Translations under genes and position numbers: made by a program | Source of the DNA: Taklimakanibacter sp050246735 | GTDB taxonomy: Bacteria; Pseudomonadota; Alphaproteobacteria; Rhizobiales; Aestuariivirgaceae | Assembly: GCA_050246735.1 (NCBI GenBank) | Contig: JBFWVM010000026.1 | Location: 1 to 64,000, forward strand | DNA: 64,000 nt | Direction of reading: 5' to 3' | The notes under the pieces: generated by a model | What the model saw: the letters and a program-made list of their open reading frames with translations, nothing else | Databases searched by the model: none | Told to the model about the DNA's origin: nothing | Shown here: positions 42,002-49,959 of the stretch, piece by piece | Position numbering within the stretch: position 1 is the stretch's first letter | How the letters are laid out: each line of letters opens with the position of its first letter

Positions 42002-43831
42002 CTATTCCACCGTGACCGATTTCGCCAGATTGCGCGGCTGGTCGACGTCGGTGCCCATGAAGACGGCGGCGTGATAGGCGAGCAGCTGCACGGGCAGCGC
42101 ATAGAGCAGCGGGCTGAGGAAGGGGTGGGCCTTGGGCACCCTGATGCGCTGGAAGATGCGCTCGCCGTGCGCTTCGAGCCCGTGGTCGTCGGTGAGGAGC
42201 ACGATCTTGCCGCCGCGCGCCGCCACCTCCTCCATGTTGGAGACGGTCTTGTCGAAGAGCTCGTCCTGCGGCGCGATGACGATGACCGGCACGTTCTCGT
42301 CGATCAGCGCGATCGGCCCGTGCTTGAGCTCGCCCGCGGCATAGCCCTCGGCATGGATATAGGAGATCTCCTTGAGCTTGAGCGCGCCTTCGAGCGCGAT
42401 CGGATAGTTCACCCCGCGCCCCAGATAGAGCACGTCCTTGGCATGGGCGATCTCGCGCGCCACCTCGCCGATATGCTTCTCCTCCTTGAGGATCTCGGCC
42501 ATGTGGCGCGGCGCCTCGGTCAGGGCGCCGATCAGCTCGCGCTCCTGGTCGCGGCCGATGGCGCCACGCGCCTTGCCGGCGGCGACGGCGAGCGCCGCCA
42601 GCACGGTGAGCTGGCAGGTGAAGGCCTTGGTCGAGGCGACGCCGATCTCGGGTCCGGCATAGGTGCGGATGGCGGCATGGGCCTCGCGCGCGATGGTCGA
42701 ACCCGGCACGTTGACGAGCGCCAGCGTCTCCTGGCCTTGCGCCTTGCAGTAGCGCAACGCCGCCAGCGTGTCGGCGGTCTCGCCCGACTGGGAGATGACG
42801 ATCGCCGCCCCGTTCTTCGGCATCGGCGCTTCGCGGTAGCGGAATTCGGAGGCGATATCGACTTCGGTCGGCAGCCGCGCATGGCGCTCGAACCAGTATT
42901 TGGCGGTGAGCCCGGCGAGATAGGCGGTGCCGCAGGCGGTGATGGTCAGCCGGTCGAGACGGGCGAAGTCGATCCTGACCTCGGCCGGCAGCCGCACCGC
43001 CTTTTCCGCGAAATCGGCATATTCGGCGAGGGTGTGGCCGATCACCTCCGGCTGCTCGGCGATCTCCTTGGCCATGAAGTGGCGGTGCTTGCCCTTGTCG
43101 GCCAGGAAGGCCGACGCTTGCGTGAAATTCATCGGCCGCACGATCTGGCGGCCGCCGGCGTCGCGGACCTCGATCGAATTGCGGGTGAGCGCCACCCAGT
43201 CGCCGTCCTCGAGATAGGTCACCCGGTTGGTGAAGGGGGCGAGCGCGATGGCGTCGGAGCCGAGATACATCTGGCCGTCGCCATGGCCGACGGCGAGCGG
43301 CGCGCCCATGCGGGCGCCGATCATCAGATCGTGCTCGCCGGCGAACAGCACGGCCAGGGCGAAGGCACCTTCGAGGCGCTTCAGCACCCGGGCGACCGCG
43401 TCTTTGGGCGCGGCCCCCTTCGCCCTTTCGCGCGCGATGAGATGCGCCACCACCTCGGTGTCGGTCTGCGACGCGAAGACGACGCCCTCCTTCACGAGCT
43501 CGTCCTTGAGCGGCTTGAAATTCTCGATGATGCCGTTGTGGACGATGACCACGTCGCCCGCGACATGGGGATGCGCGTTGGGCTCGTTGGGAACGCCATG
43601 CGTGGCCCAGCGGGTATGGCCTATTCCCGTCGTGCCCGTGAGCTTCGCCGCCTCGAGCTTGCCCTCGAGATTGTGGAGCTTGCCCGGCGCCCTGACCCGC
43701 TCGACCTTGCCCGCGCCGTCGAGCGTGGCGACGCCGGCCGAATCGTAGCCCCGGTATTCGAGCCGCTTCAGCGCCTCGACGATGTCCCGGGCCACGGGTC
43801 CGCTGCCCAGGATCCCGACAATGCCGCACAT
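42002..43831 (-). CDS. glmS: glutamine-fructose-6-phosphate aminotransferase
   Basis: 609 residues, full length. It converts fructose-6-phosphate and glutamine to glucosamine-6-phosphate, the first step to UDP-GlcNAc. The N-terminal nucleophile cysteine directly follows the initiator (MCGIVGILGSG). The class II glutaminase segment includes GIGHTRWATHGVPNEPNAHP. Two SIS domains follow (ITACGTAYLAGLTAKYWFER and ILYLGRG-type VLYLGRGVNYPIALEGALKL). It starts two bases after the glmU stop, so the two enzymes are made together. No glmS ribozyme or riboswitch is evident. Confidence 0.96.
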   Translation of the reverse strand: MCGIVGILGSGPVARDIVEALKRLEYRGYDSAGVATLDGAGKVERVRAPGKLHNLEGKLEAAKLTGTTGIGHTRWATHGVPNEPNAHPHVAGDVVIVHNGIIENFKPLKDELVKEGVVFASQTDTEVVAHLIARERAKGAAPKDAVARVLKRLEGAFALAVLFAGEHDLMIGARMGAPLAVGHGDGQMYLGSDAIALAPFTNRVTYLEDGDWVALTRNSIEVRDAGGRQIVRPMNFTQASAFLADKGKHRHFMAKEIAEQPEVIGHTLAEYADFAEKAVRLPAEVRIDFARLDRLTITACGTAYLAGLTAKYWFERHARLPTEVDIASEFRYREAPMPKNGAAIVISQSGETADTLAALRYCKAQGQETLALVNVPGSTIAREAHAAIRTYAGPEIGVASTKAFTCQLTVLAALAVAAGKARGAIGRDQERELIGALTEAPRHMAEILKEEKHIGEVAREIAHAKDVLYLGRGVNYPIALEGALKLKEISYIHAEGYAAGELKHGPIALIDENVPVIVIAPQDELFDKTVSNMEEVAARGGKIVLLTDDHGLEAHGERIFQRIRVPKAHPFLSPLLYALPVQLLAYHAAVFMGTDVDQPRNLAKSVTVE

Positions 43832-43833
43832 GC

Positions 43834-45201
43834 CTAAGCCCCTTTGTCCTTGCGTTTCCCGGCCGCCTTGAGCTCGCGGTATTTCCGCGCCCAGCCCGGC
43901 TTTACCGCCTGCCGGCCGCGCGCGAGCGCCAGCGCGTCCTCCGGCACGTCCTGCGTGATGACGCTTCCCGCCGCGATATTGGATCTGGCGCCCACCGTGA
44001 CCGGCGCCACGAGCGCCGTGTTCGACCCGACGAAGACGTCGGCGCCGATCTCGGTCGCATGCTTCTCGTAGCCGTCATAGTTGCAGGTGATCGTGCCGGC
44101 TCCGATATTGCTGCGCGCGCCGACCTGCGCGTCGCCGATATAGCTGAGGTGGTTGGCCTTGGCGCCCTCGCCGATCAGCGCCTTCTTGACCTCGACGAAA
44201 TTGCCGATATGGGCGGCGCGGCCGATGTCGGCGCCGGGCCTGAGCCTGGCGAAGGGGCCGATGCGCGCTCCGCCGGCGATCGTGGCGCCCTCGATATGCG
44301 AGAAGGCGAGGATCTCGACATTGTCGCCGACGACGACGTCCGGACCGAAGACGACATGGGGCTCGATGGTGACGTCCCTGCCGATCTCGGTGTCGGCCGA
44401 AAGGAACACCGAGCCCGGATCGATCAGCGTCGCGCCGTTGTCCATGGCCTTCTGGCGGTAGCCCGCCTGCAGCAGGCTTTCGACCTGGGCGAGCTGGGCG
44501 CGGGTATTGACGCCATGCACCTCGGCCTCCGGGCATTCGGCGAGCGCCACCTCGCGGCCGGCCGCGACGGTGAGGCCGACGAGATCGGTGAGGTAGTATT
44601 CGCCCTTGGCATTATCGTTGCGGATCTTGGGCAGGAGCTCCCACAGGAGCCCGGCGCTGACCGCGATGAAGCCCGAATTGCACAGGTCGATGCGCCGCTC
44701 CTCGATGGTCGTGTCGAGCTCCTCGCGGATGGCGACGAGCTTGCCCGCCGGGTTCTGGATGAGCCGGCCGTAGCCCGTCGGATTGGCCGCCCGGAAGCCC
44801 AGCACGGCGAGCGGGCTCTCCGCGCTGACCGCATCGGCCAGCGCCTGGATCGTCTCGCTGCGGATCAGGGGCACGTCGCCATAGAGCACCAGCACCGTGC
44901 CCTCGAAACCCTTGAGGCCGTCGCGCGCCATGCCGACCGCATGACCGGTGCCCTGGCGCTTGTCCTGGATGGCGACCACCGCCTGCGGCACGACCCGCTT
45001 CGCTTCGGCGCCCACCTCCGGCATGTCGGGGCCCGAGACGACGACGGTGCGCGCCGGCGCCGCCGCCTTGGCCGAATGGAGCACATGGCCGAGCAGGCTG
45101 CGTCCGGCCGCCCGGTGCAGCACCTTGGGCCGGTCTGAGCGCATGCGCGTCCCCTTTCCCGCGGCGAGGACGATGACGGCGATGGGCGCATTGCTGGGCA
45201 T
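43834..45201 (-). CDS. glmU: bifunctional N-acetylglucosamine-1-phosphate uridyltransferase / glucosamine-1-phosphate acetyltransferase
   Basis: 455 residues, full length. It acetylates glucosamine-1-phosphate and then transfers UMP to form UDP-GlcNAc for peptidoglycan and lipopolysaccharide. The N-terminal nucleotidyltransferase starts with IVLAAGKGTRMRSDRPKVLH; the C-terminal half is a left-handed beta helix of hexapeptide repeats (IGRDVTIEPHVVFGPDVVVG) with the acetyl-CoA site around YDGYEKHATEIGADVFVGSN. It heads the glmU-glmS operon and is divergent from the tRNA-Lys gene. Confidence 0.96.
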   Translation of the reverse strand: MPSNAPIAVIVLAAGKGTRMRSDRPKVLHRAAGRSLLGHVLHSAKAAAPARTVVVSGPDMPEVGAEAKRVVPQAVVAIQDKRQGTGHAVGMARDGLKGFEGTVLVLYGDVPLIRSETIQALADAVSAESPLAVLGFRAANPTGYGRLIQNPAGKLVAIREELDTTIEERRIDLCNSGFIAVSAGLLWELLPKIRNDNAKGEYYLTDLVGLTVAAGREVALAECPEAEVHGVNTRAQLAQVESLLQAGYRQKAMDNGATLIDPGSVFLSADTEIGRDVTIEPHVVFGPDVVVGDNVEILAFSHIEGATIAGGARIGPFARLRPGADIGRAAHIGNFVEVKKALIGEGAKANHLSYIGDAQVGARSNIGAGTITCNYDGYEKHATEIGADVFVGSNTALVAPVTVGARSNIAAGSVITQDVPEDALALARGRQAVKPGWARKYRELKAAGKRKDKGA

Positions 45202-45317
45202 GGATCGAGGCGGTCTCCGAGAAGTGCCGGAACGATAGGTATCAAGGCTGAACAGTCTCTTACAGCAAGACTCGTGCCGGTGGCCAAAGGCCGAATTGCG
45301 GCGTTAACGGCTTTCTA

Positions 45318-45346
45318 TTGACCGGGGGAGCCGCCGCAACTATGGT
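45318..45346 (+). promoter_or_regulatory. sigma-70-type promoter of tRNA-Lys
   Basis: TTGACC (45318-45323) and TATGGT (45341-45346) are separated by 17 bases, and the tRNA begins 16 bases after the -10 element. Both hexamers fit the alphaproteobacterial housekeeping consensus. Confidence 0.75.
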
Positions 45347-45361
45347 CCGCCCGCATCGGTT

Positions 45362-45436
45362 GGGCCCGTAGCTCAGTGGTAGAGCATCTGACTTTTAATC
45401 AGAGGGTCGATGGTTCGAACCCATCCGGGCTCACCA
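45362..45436 (+). tRNA. tRNA-Lys (anticodon UUU)
   Basis: A complete cloverleaf of 75 bases: acceptor GGGCCCG with CGGGCTC (one G-U pair), D-arm GCTC/GAGC, anticodon stem TCTGA/TCAGA with loop CTTTTAA (anticodon TTT), a five-base variable loop, T-arm GATGG/CCATC with TTCGAAC, then A and an encoded CCA end (45434-45436). Confidence 0.97.
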
Positions 45437-45506
45437 ATGAAATCAAGCGGTTGTAAAACTCCCGCCCGGCCATCATCTCGGCTTTTTTGGCTGGGACAAT
45501 GCTGCG

Positions 45507-46835
45507 ATGTCCCAGGATGTTAAGCAATTCCGGATAGCCACGCCCATCATGGAATCGATCGCGCAATTTTGCCCACGCCGCGGAGCGGCCATCGCCACGC
45601 TGTTGTTCAGCCTCGCCGCCACACCTGTTCTCGCGCAAGACAGCGGCTCTGCCGCGACGGCCGCCGCCCAGCCTTCCGCGCCCGGCGGGCTCGCGACCCG
45701 GACCCAGATCGTCGCCAACAACGACGAGCTGGCAATGCTGACGGCGGGGTCGGAACAGGCGCAGGCGGATGCGATCGTGCTTTACCGCCAGATCGTCAAG
45801 AACGGGGGCTGGCCCCGGATCACCCGGAGAAAGCTGTCCAAGGGCGCCAAGGGCGAGCAGGTCCTGCTGCTGCGCCAGCGGCTGATCTTCGAGAACTACC
45901 TGCCCTTCGACACGCTCGGCGGACCCAACGGCTCGTTGTTCGACGCCGACATGGTCGCCGCCGTCAAGGCCTTCCAGATCAATCACGGCGTGGCGCCGAC
46001 CGGCACGGTCGGCGAGCGCACTCTGTCCGAGCTCAACATCCCCGCCGAGGCCCGTCTCGCCACGCTGCTCGAGAACCAGCCTCGCATCTCGGCCTATGCG
46101 CAGGACCTCAGGTCCCGCGCCATTTTGGTGAATATCCCATCGCTCCAGCTCGAGACCGTCGAGGACGGCCGGGTGTTCTCGCGCCACAACATCGTCGCGG
46201 GAAAGCTCGACCGCCCCTCGCCCACCTTGCTGAGCACGGTCAGCGACGTGACCTTCAATCCCTATTGGAAGATTCCGGCGTCCATCGTCGAACGCGATAT
46301 CGTCCCGCATTATCTCAAGGACCGCAGCTATCTCGAACGCATGCAGATCCGCGTCTTCGACGGAGTGGGCGGCCCGGAGATCGATCCGGCGACGATCGAC
46401 TGGCCGAATACGCCGCCCGAGCGCTATTTCTTACGGCAGGACCCGGGCGAGAACAACGCTCTCGCCTCGGTGAAGATCAACTTCCCCAACGACTTCATGG
46501 TCTATATGCACGACACGCCGCACCGCGAATTGTTCGGCAGCAACGCGCGCTTCGAAAGCTCGGGCTGCATCCGCGTCGATCAGGTGCGGACGGTCGTCGA
46601 CTGGGTGCTGCGCGGTCAGGCCGACTACAGCCCCGATCAGTACGACCAGATCATCGCGAGCCGGCAGCCCTATGAATTGAAGGTTCTGGATCCGCCGAGC
46701 GTCCGATTCATGTATCTGACCGCATGGGCGACGCCCGAAGGTGCCGTCAATTTCCGGCCGGATATCTATCATCTGGACGGCATGGGCTTCGTCCTCGGCC
46801 AGCCCCAGCCGCAAGTCGTTCAATCGACTGATTGA
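45507..46835 (+). CDS. L,D-transpeptidase (YcbB/ErfK-YkuD family) with peptidoglycan-binding domain
   Basis: 442 residues from the first ATG. It forms 3-3 cross-links or attaches proteins to peptidoglycan. A hydrophobic signal segment ends at PVLA-Q. A peptidoglycan-binding domain type 1 (about 112-180, with GEQVLLLRQRLIFENYLPFD) precedes the YkuD domain, whose catalytic pattern is His335 (YMHDTPHRELF) and Cys354 in SSGCIRVD. An internal ATG at 45549 gives a more standard signal peptide, so the true start may be 14 codons later. It lies just downstream of the tRNA gene on the same strand. Confidence 0.9.
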   Translation: MSQDVKQFRIATPIMESIAQFCPRRGAAIATLLFSLAATPVLAQDSGSAATAAAQPSAPGGLATRTQIVANNDELAMLTAGSEQAQADAIVLYRQIVKNGGWPRITRRKLSKGAKGEQVLLLRQRLIFENYLPFDTLGGPNGSLFDADMVAAVKAFQINHGVAPTGTVGERTLSELNIPAEARLATLLENQPRISAYAQDLRSRAILVNIPSLQLETVEDGRVFSRHNIVAGKLDRPSPTLLSTVSDVTFNPYWKIPASIVERDIVPHYLKDRSYLERMQIRVFDGVGGPEIDPATIDWPNTPPERYFLRQDPGENNALASVKINFPNDFMVYMHDTPHRELFGSNARFESSGCIRVDQVRTVVDWVLRGQADYSPDQYDQIIASRQPYELKVLDPPSVRFMYLTAWATPEGAVNFRPDIYHLDGMGFVLGQPQPQVVQSTD

Positions 46836-46888
46836 CACCTGTTCGGACCGTGGACACGCTTCGCCATGCCGGAGAGGAAGCAGCAGAC

Positions 46889-47062
46889 ATGACGCAATTC
46901 ATCGAAACCGTCACGATCGACGGCCGTCTGTTCAAGGTCACCATCGACGCGCCGGACGGAGTCGGTGTCACGGATATCCAGGCGCTGGCCGAGGCGGCCT
47001 TGCGGTCGGTCAACCGGCGGGTCACCATCGGCGGGGCCACCGTCAGGGTGGAGCCGGCCTAG
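46889..47062 (+). CDS. 57-residue hypothetical protein
   Basis: A small acidic protein (MTQFIETVTIDGRLFKVTID to GATVRVEPA). AGGAAG lies eight bases before the ATG, which is why this start is preferred over an in-frame start at 46832. The alternating pattern of strands with one central helix (DIQALAEAALRSVNRR) suggests a compact ferredoxin-like or ubiquitin-like fold, but that is a guess. It follows the L,D-transpeptidase gene by 53 bases and may be cotranscribed. No family recognised. Confidence 0.55.
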   Translation: MTQFIETVTIDGRLFKVTIDAPDGVGVTDIQALAEAALRSVNRRVTIGGATVRVEPA

Positions 47063-47129
47063 GGTCATTTGCCCGCCGGAGCGCGGGGCCCTGCCGCGGT
47101 CCGTAGGCGGCCCACGGGCCGCCCGCCTG

Positions 47130-47885
47130 CTATTTGCTCCTTCTAGGCTTTGCGGCAGTATCCGCCGCCATTGCCTTCACCCGAATGCGGGGCGTGCCGC
47201 CCTTGGGCTGGTCGACCTCGAACGCCCCGGTCTTCCGGATCAGGTCTATCAGCTTCCGCGAGCCGAAGGTCCGCGGGTCGAAGTCGGAGGCCAGGGCGTA
47301 GATCTGGTTGCCCACTTTCCCCAGGGATACCCAGCCCTCTTCGCTGTCAAGCTGCTCGATCGCCTTCCCGATGATGGATGCCGCCTTGTCGGGCGATTGC
47401 AGCGGCTTCGTCGTCACCGCCACGCTGGTCGAGGACGGCGCCGGAAGCAGGTTCTCGGTATAGATGAAGCGCTGGCAGGCCTGCCTGAAGCTCTCCGGCG
47501 TCTTCTGCTCGCCGAAGCCGAAGACGTCGACGCCCTGCTCGCGGATGCGCGACGCCAGCCGCGTGAAGTCGCTGTCGGACGAGACCAGGCAGAATCCATC
47601 GAATCTCCCGGTATGGAGCAGGTCCATCGCATCGATGACGAGCGCGATGTCGGACGCGTTCTTGCCGATCGTGTTCGCATATTGCTGCTGCGGAATGATC
47701 GCATATTTCGACAGCACCTCAGCCCACGCCTTGGAACGCGGGCTGGAGAAGTCGCCATAGATGCGGCGGACCCTGGCTTCGCCAATCTTCGCGATCTCCT
47801 CGAACAGCCCGTCGACGATCTTCGCCGATGCATTGTCGGCGTCGATAAGCACTGCCAGGCGGGGTGAACGCGCATCCGAAGGCAT
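47130..47885 (-). CDS. NYN-domain ribonuclease-like protein with OST-HTH/LOTUS domain
   Basis: 251 residues. The N-terminal NYN (PIN-like) domain shows the acidic pocket in VLIDADNASAK, DIALVIDAMDLL and LVSSDSDFTRLA. The C-terminal part (about 165-245: AASIIGKAIEQLDSEEGWVS and YALASDFDPRTFGSRKLIDL) is an OST-HTH/LOTUS RNA-binding winged helix, the Limkain-b1-type arrangement. It is probably an RNA-processing or RNA-decay factor in the cytoplasm. The ATG at 47885 has GGAG seven bases upstream; a TTG two codons earlier is less likely. It stands alone. Confidence 0.88.
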   Translation of the reverse strand: MPSDARSPRLAVLIDADNASAKIVDGLFEEIAKIGEARVRRIYGDFSSPRSKAWAEVLSKYAIIPQQQYANTIGKNASDIALVIDAMDLLHTGRFDGFCLVSSDSDFTRLASRIREQGVDVFGFGEQKTPESFRQACQRFIYTENLLPAPSSTSVAVTTKPLQSPDKAASIIGKAIEQLDSEEGWVSLGKVGNQIYALASDFDPRTFGSRKLIDLIRKTGAFEVDQPKGGTPRIRVKAMAADTAAKPRRSK

Positions 47886-48245
47886 AGGCAAGCTCCATTT
47901 TGAGAACCGGGAGATTCGAGGGCGGAAAGGTCACTGGCACCTTGTAGCGATGCCTGTTGAACGAGAGAAGAACCTTGCCGGCGCAGCCTAGGCCGGCCAG
48001 TCGATGACTGCAAATGTGATCGTCAAGACGCCGATGCCTCGAAACGGCAGGAGCGAGCCCGGCCGCTCCGTTCGGTGGTCCCGCGCCGTCGGCAAGCGGC
48101 CGAATATCCCGCCCAATTGCGCTTCCTGGAGGAGGCAGACGAGTTGTAAAACAATCCTAGTAAAGGCTTAGACATCTGTTTTCAAGTCGCGAGCGTTTGT
48201 GTTATGCAACGCTTGTCCGGACATACCGGGCTGGGGAGGACGGCG
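47886..48245. other. 360-base gene-free stretch
   Basis: This gap separates the divergent NYN and lipoprotein genes. It has a GC-rich left part and an AT-richer right part (about 48140-48200) that probably holds the lipoprotein promoter, but I see no convincing -35/-10 pair, repeat, terminator or RNA gene. An in-frame extension of the lipoprotein to 48204 is possible but lacks a ribosome-binding site. Confidence 0.4.
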
Positions 48246-48611
48246 ATGAGATTTTACTTGGCCCTGTTCGGGGCCATGGTCTTGGTTGCGGGCTGCGCAT
48301 CCAAGTCGGAGGACATTCAGGCCAGCTATGTATCTCCGATAACCTACGAGAGCTATAGCTGCGAGCAGTTGACGGCCGAGGGACAGCGCGTTTCCGCGAG
48401 AGCCGCCCAGGTGGCTGGGGTCCAGGACGAAAACCGAAAGGACGACACGGTGAAGACGACCGTGGGTGTCGTGCTGTTCTGGCCCGTCCTCTTGTTCAAC
48501 GAGGGCGACGGTCAGACGGCGGCGGAGCTGGCGAGCCTGAAGGGACAGATGAAGGCGATCGAGCAGACCTCGATCAAGAAGAACTGCGGCATCCAGTTCC
48601 GAAAGGTCTGA
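48246..48611 (+). CDS. lipoprotein of unknown function
   Basis: 121 residues. The signal peptide ends in a lipobox, VLVAGC-ASKSED, so Cys15 or its neighbour should be lipidated. The mature part has SYSCEQLTAEGQRVSARAAQ, a central hydrophobic segment (VGVVLFWPVLLFNEG, about 75-90) and a C-terminal Cys in KKNCGIQF. This is the pattern of many small alphaproteobacterial metal-ion-binding-like lipoproteins, with no known function. GGGAGG lies eight bases before the ATG at 48246. It is convergent with the TPR-PAN gene. Confidence 0.8.
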   Translation: MRFYLALFGAMVLVAGCASKSEDIQASYVSPITYESYSCEQLTAEGQRVSARAAQVAGVQDENRKDDTVKTTVGVVLFWPVLLFNEGDGQTAAELASLKGQMKAIEQTSIKKNCGIQFRKV

Positions 48612-48649
48612 ACGGGCTCGGTCCTATCGGGGTCCAGCCTGCCGGCCCC

Positions 48650-49885
48650 TCAGTTCACCACCTGCCGCTTGGCGCCGCTGTCGACGCCCTCGTCGCTCGT
48701 ATATTCGCCGGCCTGCTCGAACATCCTGCAGGTCGAGTCCGCCCTGACGAAGGAAAAGGCGACGCACATGTCGCTCGCCTCGCCGCTCGCCTCGCAGTCC
48801 TCGAAGCGGTTCTCCGGCAGCGAGCGGGCGGGCTCTCCGGGAAACGTCTTGTTGCGGAAGCGCAGCATGGCCATCATGGCGTCCGAGATCGGCGGCGGGT
48901 AGGTCTCGCCCTTGAGCCCGCTCACCGTGCTCGGATCGAGGAACCTGAGCGTGGCCTCGCTCTTCAGGAAGCACGCCGAGTTCCACATGTTGAAGGAATA
49001 GGCCGCGCAGGCCCGGTCCCGGCCGCAGGCCGCTTCGCATTGATCGAGGTTGCGGGCTTCGGCCTTGCCGATGAGCGCGCCCATGAGATCGGTATTGGGC
49101 ATCCGCCGGAAGCTTGCGGGCTCGGGCTGCGGGCTCTCCTCGATCTCCCTGGTCTTCGCCGCCAGCAGCGCTTCCGACACTTTCAGGCCCTGCTCGGCGC
49201 TCTCGCTCGGCCGCAGCTCCAGGGCCGTTCGGTAATCCGCGATCGCCAGCTCGTATCGGCCCCGGTTCTGATTGACCCGTGCGCGGTTGCGATAGGCCAG
49301 CGCATCTCGCGGGTCGAGCCTGATCGCGCGGCCGAAATCCTCGACGGCGCGGTCATATTCGCCTTTCCGCGCATAGGCATAGCCGCGATTGTTATAGGCG
49401 CCGGCATAATAGAGGTCGATGCCGATCGCCCCGTCATAGCTGGCGATGGCGAGATCGAGCTCGCCGCGGTCGGCATGGGCGATGCCGCGATTGTTGTAGG
49501 CGAGCGCATGCCGGGGATTGAGGGCGATGGCCGCGTCGAAATCGCCGATCGCGCGCGCATAGTCGCGCTTGGCCTGATAGGCGATGCCGCGGTTGTTGTA
49601 GACGTCGGCGTTGCGGGGATCGAGCGCCAGGGAGGCGCTGTAGTCGCTGATCGCCTGGTCGTAATGGCCCTTGTCGAAATATTCCAGGCCGCGATTGAGA
49701 TAGGCGATGGCGAGCGTGCCGATGTCGTAGGTGCCGGCTTCGATGACGGCGGTGCAGGCCCTGAGGCTGGCTTCGCCCTTGAGCCTCTCGCAGTCGTGCC
49801 GGTCGTCCGCATGGGCCATGCCGGCCGGCAGCGCCAGCGCTACGAGCACGGTGACCCCCGGCAGCAACACTCCCAAAATACGCAT
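48650..49885 (-). CDS. secreted TPR protein with PAN/Apple-like Cys-rich modules
   Basis: 411 residues. A signal peptide (1-26, AHA-D) is followed by about six TPR units (roughly 55-240; the repeated unit reads AYNNRGIAHADRGELDLAIA). The C-terminal third carries two Cys-rich modules, LDQCEAACGRDRACAAYSF with SACFLKS, and FEDCEASGEASDMCVAFSF with STCRMFE, which look like PAN/Apple domains. It is probably a periplasmic or surface protein-binding scaffold. GAGG precedes the ATG at 49885; a long in-frame upstream extension is antisense to the DUF2264 gene region and rejected. Partner unknown. Confidence 0.82.
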   Translation of the reverse strand: MRILGVLLPGVTVLVALALPAGMAHADDRHDCERLKGEASLRACTAVIEAGTYDIGTLAIAYLNRGLEYFDKGHYDQAISDYSASLALDPRNADVYNNRGIAYQAKRDYARAIGDFDAAIALNPRHALAYNNRGIAHADRGELDLAIASYDGAIGIDLYYAGAYNNRGYAYARKGEYDRAVEDFGRAIRLDPRDALAYRNRARVNQNRGRYELAIADYRTALELRPSESAEQGLKVSEALLAAKTREIEESPQPEPASFRRMPNTDLMGALIGKAEARNLDQCEAACGRDRACAAYSFNMWNSACFLKSEATLRFLDPSTVSGLKGETYPPPISDAMMAMLRFRNKTFPGEPARSLPENRFEDCEASGEASDMCVAFSFVRADSTCRMFEQAGEYTSDEGVDSGAKRQVVN

Positions 49886-49959
49886 GGAACGAACCTCGCC
49901 GTCCCGGACCATGGCAGAACAGACGGCCGGGATGCTATCGGCGGGCTGTTGACAAACCG

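Noticed and set aside
42002..43950. glmS ribozyme or leader riboswitch
   Set aside because: glmS starts two bases after glmU, leaving no leader, and glmS ribozymes are typical of Firmicutes.
45437..45506. Terminator after tRNA-Lys
   Set aside because: A TTTTTT run occurs at 45483-45488, but no stable stem directly precedes it, so read-through into the L,D-transpeptidase gene is possible.
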